The notes under the pieces are model-generated. The model saw only the letters and a list, made by a program, of their open reading frames with translations, made no database searches and had not been told where the DNA came from. 10,952 nucleotides of DNA from an uncultured Eggerthellaceae bacterium. Lineage in GTDB: Bacteria > Actinomycetota > Coriobacteriia > Coriobacteriales > Eggerthellaceae. This document shows positions 5,322 to 10,952 of the stretch, one piece after another. Every line of letters starts with the position of its first letter. Position 1 is the first letter of the stretch. Location: the NCBI GenBank assembly GCA_934645125.1, contig CAKUDT010000026.1, positions 1 through 10,952 of the forward strand, in the 5' to 3' direction. A program made the position numbers and the translations under genes.

Positions 5322-6720
5322 GACAAACTGCAAAATGTCCGTCAGCGGCGCCAGAATTCACATTTGTAGCAAAACTCGCGTGTCCGTCGATTGCTTCCAG
5401 CTTGAAATCTGCACCTTCTTCAGACTTCAAGAACTCCATAATAACGTCTTGGTTTTCGCGCTTCGTTACCGTGCACGTGGAATATGTCAGACGCCCACCG
5501 GGGTTCACCAAAGCAGCAGCCGTCTGCAGCATTTTCAGGCCCTTTGCCGCCAGGTTCTCAATACCCCGCTCGTTCAGACGCCAGCGAATCTCGGGGTGAC
5601 GACGAAGCGTTCCCAAGCCAGAGCACGGCGCATCAATGAACACGGCGTCAAATGTCTCGGGGAAATCTTCCGCAGTCATTTCCGTAGCATCAAGCGTGAG
5701 CGCATCGGCAACTTCAATGCCGTATTTCTCGGCACGTTCGCGCAAAACACGGGCTTTGAACTCATGGTTGTCCAGCGTGTAATGCTTCATTTGAGAACCG
5801 TACTTGCGCTGGGCATTGCTCTGCAGCAAGATTGTTTTCGTACCGCGACCTGCGCCAATCTCCAGAAACGCCGCCGGCTTTTCTTCAGGAAGCGCCAACA
5901 TGGCCACACGCTGCGCGGCAACATCGGACACTAGAATCTTGCCCTGCGCAAGTGCATGCGAAATACGACCATCAAGCAAAATCTTGCTGTTGCTAATGAA
6001 ATAGCAGCCCGGGATTTCCACGCCATCAATGGTTTGCGGTTGAGCGGTAATGCCGCAATCGGCAAAAAGCGCCACGATTTCCTGGTCGCTTGCTTTCGCT
6101 TTATTCACCGCAATGAACAGCGGAGCTTGCTCATTAGAGGCTTTCATCAGAGCAACGGCATCGGTCGCACCCAAATCCTTGATAAGGCGCACTGCCAGCC
6201 ACTGCGGAAAACCGCACAGACGAGCCAATGCCGCAATATCGGTCTTAGGATCGCCGAACGGCCACGTCTTTTTCAGCTCCACAACGCGGCGAAGAACGGC
6301 ATTCGCCAAACCACCCGTGCGCGGTGCAATATACTTGGAAAGCTCAACGCCTTGATCCACAGCCGCATGTTCCTCTTTGCCCAAGAAAAACAGCTCGTAC
6401 GTGGAAATGCGCAGGGCATCGCGCACCAGCGGTTCAATGTCTTTCGGATTGTCCAAAGCACGATCGATAATCTCATCAAGCGTGCCCCAGGTTGCCGCAA
6501 CGCCCAAAACAAGAACCTGCGCAAATGCGGTATCTTCCTTGGAAAGCTTCGAGCGCTCCAGGCGCGATTCCAAAACCTCGTGGGCAAATGCTTTGCGCGT
6601 ACGAACAATCGTGTTCGTTTCCACGGCAAAACGACGCGCGGGCGTTGCGCCCGTACGCTTCTTTTGCGGTTTGGCTACCGGCTGCCAGCCGCGATATAAA
6701 TCATCAGACTCAGTTTCCAA
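5302..6720 (-). CDS. rsmB: 16S rRNA m5C methyltransferase RsmB (NusB domain plus RsmB/NOP methylase)
   Basis: This 472-residue enzyme is expected to methylate a cytosine of 16S rRNA (C967 in E. coli) with S-adenosylmethionine. Residues about 40-155 are a NusB-like RNA-binding domain (LVRDALRISTYELFFL, AVLRRVVELK). The C-terminal methylase carries motif I LEIGAGRGTKT (286-296), motif IV DAPCSGLGTLRRHPEIRW (363-380, Cys366) and motif VI STCT (414-417) with the likely nucleophile Cys416. Motif I departs from the usual CAAPGGKT of m5C methylases. The start is a TTG at 6720 that overlaps the fmt stop codon; GGAGG lies only 4 bases ahead, and no better start is seen before the NusB domain. It is the last gene of def-fmt-rsmB, an order common in bacteria. 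No terminator of its own is seen; the attenuator downstream may serve. Confidence 0.9.
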   Translation of the reverse strand: METESDDLYRGWQPVAKPQKKRTGATPARRFAVETNTIVRTRKAFAHEVLESRLERSKLSKEDTAFAQVLVLGVAATWGTLDEIIDRALDNPKDIEPLVRDALRISTYELFFLGKEEHAAVDQGVELSKYIAPRTGGLANAVLRRVVELKKTWPFGDPKTDIAALARLCGFPQWLAVRLIKDLGATDAVALMKASNEQAPLFIAVNKAKASDQEIVALFADCGITAQPQTIDGVEIPGCYFISNSKILLDGRISHALAQGKILVSDVAAQRVAMLALPEEKPAAFLEIGAGRGTKTILLQSNAQRKYGSQMKHYTLDNHEFKARVLRERAEKYGIEVADALTLDATEMTAEDFPETFDAVFIDAPCSGLGTLRRHPEIRWRLNERGIENLAAKGLKMLQTAAALVNPGGRLTYSTCTVTKRENQDVIMEFLKSEEGADFKLEAIDGHASFATNVNSGAADGHFAVCLVREKN

Positions 6721-7660
6721 GGGTCCTCCAATACTTAGGCTCCGTTTTTATGTTCTGCACGCCCGCGGCGAAAGACTTCGCGTCCATTTCCTTCTTCCCA
6801 TGGGGCTTTAGCGTGAGAATCTCCAATATTCCTTCTTTTGCACCCAAAAACAAACGTTTGCGCACAAAAGCAACTTGTCCCGCTTGCAGCGGCTCGGGCA
6901 GAAAATCAAGCGAATCATAATTCTGCGCCGAAAGAATCGACACGGGCTTTCCCGCAACTTCGCAACTACACGGATGCGCCTCGCTTGACGCCCTTACCTT
7001 GCGATCAGCTTGCAACGCCGTATCGTCCCAGCAAAGATCAAGTTCGCCTTTCTCGATCTTCTTTGCGTACGTGACTTCGCTTTCGTCCTGATCGACCCAG
7101 AAAACACGGCCCGCATCAAACTGCTCCAAAGCGTTCAAAAGCGCTTCAGCGCCAAGATACGCCAGGTCATCAAGAAGCTCAGAAGCGCTACGATGCTCAA
7201 CGGGAACGCTTCGATACGCGCAATACGGACCCGCATCAAGCTTTTCATCAATACGCATGGCGCACACGCCCACCTGCTCATCGCCGGCAAGAATCGCCCG
7301 CTCGACAGGAGCAGCACCACGCCATCGGGGAAGCAGCGAAGCGTGCGCGTTGATTGCACCGAACCGCGCCGCATCAATGACCGCTCGGGGCAATAGCGCG
7401 CCATACGCCGCAACAACCAAGACATCCGCTTCGAACGAACGCAAACGCTCCTGTTCTTCGGCGTCTTTCAGGCTTGCCGGGCAAAAAACAGGAAGTCCCA
7501 GCTCAAGCGCAGCGCTTTTCACCGGAGAAGGCACCAGCGCATTCCCGCGCCCTCGGATTGCATCGGGACGCGTGTAAACGGCCACCACCTGATGCTGCTC
7601 GTTCATCTGCCGCAGAATGGTTGCCGCGAACTCGGGGGTTCCCATGAATACAACGCGCAT
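6710..7660 (-). CDS. fmt: Methionyl-tRNA formyltransferase
   Basis: This enzyme transfers a formyl group from 10-formyltetrahydrofolate to Met-tRNAfMet, needed for bacterial translation initiation. Its 316 residues match the E. coli length (315). The N-terminal Rossmann-like domain opens with VVFMGTPEFA (3-12). The catalytic region reads INAHASLLPRWRGAAPVERA (103-122), with Asn104, His106 and then Asp142 at the positions expected for the catalytic triad. The linker QDESEVTYAKKIEKGE and a shorter C-terminal tRNA-binding domain follow. The ATG has GGGAG 6 bases ahead and lies 3 bases after the def stop codon. The 3' end overlaps the TTG start of rsmB by 11 bases, so the three genes form one coupled operon with def, which removes the formyl group again. 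Confidence 0.97.
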   Translation of the reverse strand: MRVVFMGTPEFAATILRQMNEQHQVVAVYTRPDAIRGRGNALVPSPVKSAALELGLPVFCPASLKDAEEQERLRSFEADVLVVAAYGALLPRAVIDAARFGAINAHASLLPRWRGAAPVERAILAGDEQVGVCAMRIDEKLDAGPYCAYRSVPVEHRSASELLDDLAYLGAEALLNALEQFDAGRVFWVDQDESEVTYAKKIEKGELDLCWDDTALQADRKVRASSEAHPCSCEVAGKPVSILSAQNYDSLDFLPEPLQAGQVAFVRKRLFLGAKEGILEILTLKPHGKKEMDAKSFAAGVQNIKTEPKYWRTLGN

Positions 7661-7663
7661 GGT

Positions 7664-8215
7664 TTACTCCCGGTCACCTTCGTGCGGAACGCCCACTTCA
7701 CCAGGACGTGCGCCTGCTTCACGTGCAGCAGCCAAATCTGCCACGGCCTGCAGGCGGCGCTCAGGCGTTGCCGCCTCGATAAGGGTCTTTCCGTCCAAGT
7801 GGTCAATCTCATGCTGAAGGCATATGGCAAGAAGCTCTTCGCCCTCAATCTCCCACAGCTCGCCGTCCAGGTCGTAATAACGAACACGCACCCACGGCGA
7901 ACGTTCGATCACAACGGAAATACCCGGTAGGGACAGGCATCCCTCGGAGCTTTCCACTAAATCGCCCTTACGCTCGACAATCACGGGGTTGACCATTACC
8001 AGCGGGTCCTTGCCATAATATTCTTCGCCTTCGCAATCGACGACAATAAGGCGAATATCAAGCCCCACCTGGGGGGAAGCAATGCCCACACCGTTCGATT
8101 TATACATAAGCTGCGCCATTTGCTTGGAAATGCGCTTGAGCGACTTGTCGCCCACTTTGCAGTCATGGCACACTTGCTTTAACGCATCATCGGGCCATTC
8201 CACAATCTTCATCAT
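7664..8215 (-). CDS. def: Peptide deformylase
   Basis: This metalloenzyme removes the formyl group from the N-terminal methionine of nascent proteins. Its 183 residues show all three family motifs: GVGIASPQVG (42-51), EGCLSLPG (91-98) with metal ligand Cys93, and HEIDHLDG (135-142) with ligands His135 and His139 and catalytic Glu136. There are two consecutive ATG codons; the first (8215) has AGGA 6 bases ahead, and starting at the second would change only one residue. The C-terminal tail after about residue 150 is charged and Ala-rich and is probably not part of the catalytic fold. First gene of def-fmt-rsmB, with a promoter in the 88-bp gap after dnaG. Confidence 0.97.
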   Translation of the reverse strand: MMKIVEWPDDALKQVCHDCKVGDKSLKRISKQMAQLMYKSNGVGIASPQVGLDIRLIVVDCEGEEYYGKDPLVMVNPVIVERKGDLVESSEGCLSLPGISVVIERSPWVRVRYYDLDGELWEIEGEELLAICLQHEIDHLDGKTLIEAATPERRLQAVADLAAAREAGARPGEVGVPHEGDRE

Positions 8216-8253
8216 GTTTGTTCCTATCTTATCCTGCCTGAGGTTATCCGTTC

Positions 8254-8282
8254 ATTGTACCGTCTTTGCTACTTTATGGGGA
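8254..8282 (-). promoter_or_regulatory. Promoter of the def-fmt-rsmB operon
   Basis: The minus strand has a good -10 box TACAAT (8259-8254), about 40 bases before the def start. A weak -35 TCCCCA lies 17 bases upstream of it. The box is in the otherwise empty gap between dnaG and def, where no intrinsic terminator is visible, so some read-through from dnaG is possible. Confidence 0.5.
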
Positions 8283-8303
8283 GCGAAGCGGCTAAATGCA
8301 CCA

Positions 8304-10169
8304 TTAAATCAGCGGTTTCATGGCTTTCTTGCGTGCCTGAACGTCCTTTTGCAGTGCCACAACCGTTTGGAAGATGATGTCGCGGTCTTCATCGGACAGG
8401 CTGTTCTGGGACAGCTGCGCTTTCATGTCCTCAATCGACTCGCTCAAGTCGCCCAGCGCGAGCTCTTCGCACAAGTAGCGCGCGAACGACTCGACCGATG
8501 CTGTTTGCTGGTCATCATCGCGGAAGGATCCGGTGAGGATGCTTCCCGCAATGGGAACGCTTTCCGTTGCGCGCGTGACAACAGTCCCCGCCGATGCGGA
8601 AGAGTCCGCCGCCAACGTATCAAGAATGCTGGTCGCAAGCGCTTCGTGAACACGCTCATGCCAATGTGTGACGGCAAGGGTCTCGGCGCATTTCAAGCCA
8701 CAGGCAGGGTGCTGCGCGCACAGTACCAGGAATTTTCGTTCGAACTTGCGACGACTTATCTCCTGCGAGGAAAGCGACACACCTTCGGGCTCCTGAGGCA
8801 AAGAAGCCAGCACAGGCTGGGGCTCGTCGCTTGACTTCTGCGCCTTCAAGTGCTCCAGGCACTCAAACGCATCCTCCTCGCGCGTGCGCGTACGGCCCGC
8901 AATCTGCGTGGCGTAATCTTTTGCTAAAAGGGAATCTTTGATGGGCGCCAAAACAGCAATCGCGTCGGTGAAGGCACGCGAACGCCCTTCCGCCGTGGAA
9001 AGGTCGTGCTTGCTCAAGCGCCGTTCAATGCCATACTCCAAAAGCGGCTTTGCTTGAGCAAGGCATTCCCGCAATGCCTGCGCGCCACGCTTTTCCACGA
9101 AATCCGCCGGATCAAGGTTGTCCGGAAGCGTGACCGCGCACAAATCGATGCGCGTGCGCCCCGCCTCGGGCGTAATGGAGCTGTCGATGAATTGCAGCGC
9201 GCGATCGGCGGCGCGCTGACCTGCTTCGTCGCCATCGAAAAGGTAGATGATCCTGTTTTTCGCATGACGCGATAATGTGCGGATATGTTGCCTGGTCAGC
9301 GCCGTTCCCAGCGTTGCCACCGCATTGTCAACGCCCGCGCGATGAAGCGCTATAACGTCGGTATAGCCTTCCACTACAATGGCATCGCCCGTGGCAGCCA
9401 TAGCGGTTTTCGCCTTGTCAAGGCCATAGAGCACCGTGGACTTATGGAACAGCGGTGTTTCCTGGGAATTCAGGTACTTCGGCTGACCATCACCGATAAT
9501 GCGCCCGCCAAATGCTATGCAATCCCCCTGTACATCGCGAATGGGAAACATAATGCGGTTATAGAATCGATCGCGCACACGTCCGTTATCGCCCCGCAAA
9601 GCAACGTTTGCTTCCACCATTTCATCGGGCGTGAAACCCTTCGAGCTCAAATGGCGCACTAACGTGCCTGAACCAGGAGCAAAACCCAGCATCCACTCGC
9701 GCGGGATGGCACCACCCAGGTTGCGACCCGCTAAATACGCGCGGGCGGCATCGGTTGGCGCGTTTTTCACGCGCATCAGCTGGAAATGATAGAAATCGGC
9801 GGTCTCGGCGCAGACTTGTTTCAGGCGCGCCTTCTTGGAGTTCGAGGCTCCCCCATCATCTTTGCCCGAACGCGTGAGCGTAATATGCGCTTTATCGGCA
9901 AGGAACTGAACGGCCTCGGGAAACGACATGCCATCGACCTTCATAAGAAAGCCGAAGATATCGCCGCCTTCCCCGCACCCAAAACAGTGCCACAGCTGCG
10001 TTGAAGGATCCACTTTGCAGGAAGGGGTTTTCTCGTTATGGATGGGGCAGCAACACCAAAAATCACGCCCTTTTTGGCGCATCGGCGAGCGCTCGCCCAT
10101 GAGTGCCACCAGGTCGCTTGCTTCGCGCACTTTTTGGATTTCTTCGTCGCTTATACGACCTTCCGCCAT
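8304..10169 (-). CDS. dnaG: DNA primase DnaG
   Basis: This replication primase makes RNA primers at the fork together with the DnaB helicase. Its 621 residues are slightly longer than E. coli DnaG (581). The N-terminal CHC2 zinc finger has Cys41, His44, Cys62 and Cys65 (CPIHNEKTP ... HCFGCGEGGDIFGF). The central RNA polymerase domain includes RFYNRIMFPI (201-210) and IAFGGRII (218-225). The TOPRIM catalytic site has EGYTDVIAL (268-276, Glu268) and FDGDEAG (311-317, Asp312 and Asp314). The last 150 residues or so are the more variable helicase-interaction domain, with a polar linker around 443-470. I chose the ATG at 10169, where family similarity begins; the frame is open upstream to 10334 but that stretch covers the promoter. 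The dgt neighbour is a common arrangement. Confidence 0.96.
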   Translation of the reverse strand: MAEGRISDEEIQKVREASDLVALMGERSPMRQKGRDFWCCCPIHNEKTPSCKVDPSTQLWHCFGCGEGGDIFGFLMKVDGMSFPEAVQFLADKAHITLTRSGKDDGGASNSKKARLKQVCAETADFYHFQLMRVKNAPTDAARAYLAGRNLGGAIPREWMLGFAPGSGTLVRHLSSKGFTPDEMVEANVALRGDNGRVRDRFYNRIMFPIRDVQGDCIAFGGRIIGDGQPKYLNSQETPLFHKSTVLYGLDKAKTAMAATGDAIVVEGYTDVIALHRAGVDNAVATLGTALTRQHIRTLSRHAKNRIIYLFDGDEAGQRAADRALQFIDSSITPEAGRTRIDLCAVTLPDNLDPADFVEKRGAQALRECLAQAKPLLEYGIERRLSKHDLSTAEGRSRAFTDAIAVLAPIKDSLLAKDYATQIAGRTRTREEDAFECLEHLKAQKSSDEPQPVLASLPQEPEGVSLSSQEISRRKFERKFLVLCAQHPACGLKCAETLAVTHWHERVHEALATSILDTLAADSSASAGTVVTRATESVPIAGSILTGSFRDDDQQTASVESFARYLCEELALGDLSESIEDMKAQLSQNSLSDEDRDIIFQTVVALQKDVQARKKAMKPLI

Positions 10170-10238
10170 AATCGCGTTTTCACCCCTGTCGTTGTCCGAA
10201 ATAGAATAATCGGTTCGCTTTGAACCAACCAGTTTGTC

Positions 10239-10244
10239 ATTATA
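10239..10244 (-). promoter_or_regulatory. -10 box of dnaG
   Basis: A perfect TATAAT on the minus strand lies about 70 bases before the dnaG ATG. No good -35 is found at 16-18 bases upstream. The predicted 5' untranslated region contains a GGTTC/GAACC stem (10212-10226) near its start. Confidence 0.5.
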
Positions 10245-10268
10245 CGGCAAGACGCGCACATTTTTCGC

Positions 10269-10274
10269 TATCAT
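10269..10274 (+). promoter_or_regulatory. -10 box of rnhA
   Basis: TATCAT on the plus strand, 29 bases before the rnhA GTG, differs from consensus at one base. A TTGTCA hexamer exists at 10234-10239 but is 29 bases upstream, too far to act as its -35. The promoter would be back to back with that of dnaG. Confidence 0.35.
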
Positions 10275-10303
10275 AGAACCCTTCAAGACGAAAGGGCACA
10301 AAC

Positions 10304-10780
10304 GTGAAAGTAACCATATACACCGATGGATCATCGCGCGGAAATCCCGGCCCCGGCGGCTACGGAGCAGTTCTCCATTACACCGATTCAGCGGGAAACC
10401 TGCACGTCAAAGAGCTTTCGGCGGGGTATCAAACCACCACGAACAACCGCATGGAGCTGCTGGGGCCTATTTGCGCCCTGGAAGCGCTGAAACGCCCGTG
10501 CCAGGTGACGCTCATTTCCGACTCGCAATACCTGGTCAACGCGTTCAATCAGAACTGGATTGCCGGATGGCTGAAGCGCGGGTGGAAAAACGCGAACAAG
10601 CAGCCCGTGAAAAACGTTGATTTATGGAAGCGCCTGCTGGCGGCAAAAGAGCCGCATGATGTGCAATTCGTTTGGGTGAAAGGCCACGCGGGACACCCCG
10701 AAAACGAACGTTGCGACGAACTTGCCACGCAAGCGGCTGATGGCGACAACTTGCTTGTTGATGAAGGATTCTCCGCTTAG
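10304..10780 (+). CDS. rnhA: Ribonuclease HI
   Basis: This endonuclease cuts the RNA strand of RNA-DNA hybrids, clearing R-loops and primers. Its 158 residues match the usual length (E. coli 155). The catalytic carboxylates are all present: Asp8 in YTDGSSRGNPGPGG, Glu51 in NNRMELLG, Asp73 in LISDSQYL and Asp138 in ERCDELA, with the helpful His in VKGHAGHPENERCDELA (125-141). The basic protrusion is seen as WLKRGWKNANKQPVKN (89-104). The start is GTG at 10304 with AAGGG 7 bases ahead. It is the only plus-strand gene here, divergent from dnaG and convergent with the dGTPase-like gene. Confidence 0.97.
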   Translation: MKVTIYTDGSSRGNPGPGGYGAVLHYTDSAGNLHVKELSAGYQTTTNNRMELLGPICALEALKRPCQVTLISDSQYLVNAFNQNWIAGWLKRGWKNANKQPVKNVDLWKRLLAAKEPHDVQFVWVKGHAGHPENERCDELATQAADGDNLLVDEGFSA

Positions 10781-10798
10781 GATTTCGTGCCCATCAAC

Positions 10799-10837
10799 GA
10801 TTGGTGCATCGAAACCAACAACCAACGCCAACCAATC
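10799..10837. repeat. Inverted repeat between convergent rnhA and dgt ends
   Basis: GATTGGT (10799-10805) and ACCAATC (10831-10837) form a 7-bp stem around 25 bases that contain two copies of ACCAAC. It lies between two convergent genes where a shared terminator would be useful, but neither side has a T tract, so this is only a possible transcription end. Confidence 0.3.
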
Positions 10838-10952
10838 AACGCGGGGGCAAATCAGAACAATATCCCATTCTGAGCAGGCTTTTCTCTTTCTCGGGGAACA
10901 GATATCGATAGAGATCCATGAAGTAGCCGTCCGTCATAGAGGCAATGTAATC
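10836..10952 (-). CDS. dgt: C-terminal end of a deoxyguanosinetriphosphate triphosphohydrolase (dGTPase)-like protein, partial
   Basis: The minus strand is open from the right edge to a TGA at 10836, giving the last 38 residues of a protein. The start of this piece, DYIASMTDGYFMDLYRYLFP, resembles the conserved C-terminal DYIAGMTD..A..LY..LF segment of bacterial dGTPase/HD-domain triphosphohydrolases. The place next to dnaG supports this, since dgt-dnaG is a frequent gene pair. The HD motif and active site are outside the window, so the call rests on a short segment and context. Confidence 0.7.
   Translation of the reverse strand, partial: DYIASMTDGYFMDLYRYLFPEKEKSLLRMGYCSDLPPR

Noticed and set aside
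10170..10334. N-terminal extension of DnaG to 10334
   Set aside because: It covers the divergent promoter region and part of rnhA. DnaG similarity starts at the ATG at 10169, and zinc-finger spacing from that Met matches E. coli within one residue.
1..10952. Mobile elements, CRISPR arrays, tRNA or rRNA genes
   Set aside because: No transposase-like protein, regular repeat-spacer pattern, cloverleaf with CCA-type end or rRNA-like stretch was seen on either strand.

Overview
The window looks like chromosomal DNA of an anaerobic actinobacterium, most likely class Coriobacteriia. The evidence is a dgt-dnaG neighbourhood, a DnaG zinc-finger style I associate with that class (LWHCFGCG), a def-fmt-rsmB cluster, and a ferredoxin-dependent 2-oxoacid oxidoreductase operon typical of strict anaerobes. 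The taxon is inferred from memory of protein style and was not searched. Almost everything is read from the minus strand; rnhA is the only plus-strand gene.

Right part (10952 down to about 8304), DNA replication and nucleic-acid housekeeping. It holds the C-terminal end of a dGTPase-like gene, a convergent rnhA (RNase HI), and dnaG (primase). dnaG and rnhA diverge from a 134-bp spacer with a -10 box for each direction. Middle part (8215 down to 5302), protein initiation and ribosome modification. It is a tight operon of def (peptide deformylase), fmt (Met-tRNA formyltransferase) and rsmB (16S rRNA m5C methyltransferase), with its own promoter in front of def.

Left part (about 5321 down to 1), a metabolic operon: XRE-cupin regulator, AMP-forming acyl-CoA synthetase, MinD/ParA-like ATPase, 2x[4Fe-4S] ferredoxin subunit, then the alpha and beta subunits of a VOR/KOR-type 2-oxoacid:ferredoxin oxidoreductase. 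The beta gene runs off the left edge, and a gamma subunit is expected beyond it.

The most interesting signal lies in the 273 bp between rsmB and the regulator gene. A promoter, a ribosome binding site and an unannotated 21-codon leader ORF are followed by a strong intrinsic terminator. Ten of the 21 leader residues are Ile, Val or Leu, including runs LVII and IVIV. A competing antiterminator helix pairs the sequence just after the leader stop with the terminator's 5' arm, and an early part of the leader ORF can pair with that same segment. This is the full 1:2 / 2:3 / 3:4 arrangement of ilv/leu/trp-type transcription attenuation, here in front of an acyl-CoA synthetase plus VOR operon. The regulatory sign (on when charged branched-chain tRNAs are scarce) suggests the operon makes branched-chain 2-oxoacids from scavenged branched-chain fatty acids by reductive carboxylation. 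That would make it a route for building amino acids, not degrading them. The RNA architecture is read directly from the sequence; the metabolic interpretation is inference.
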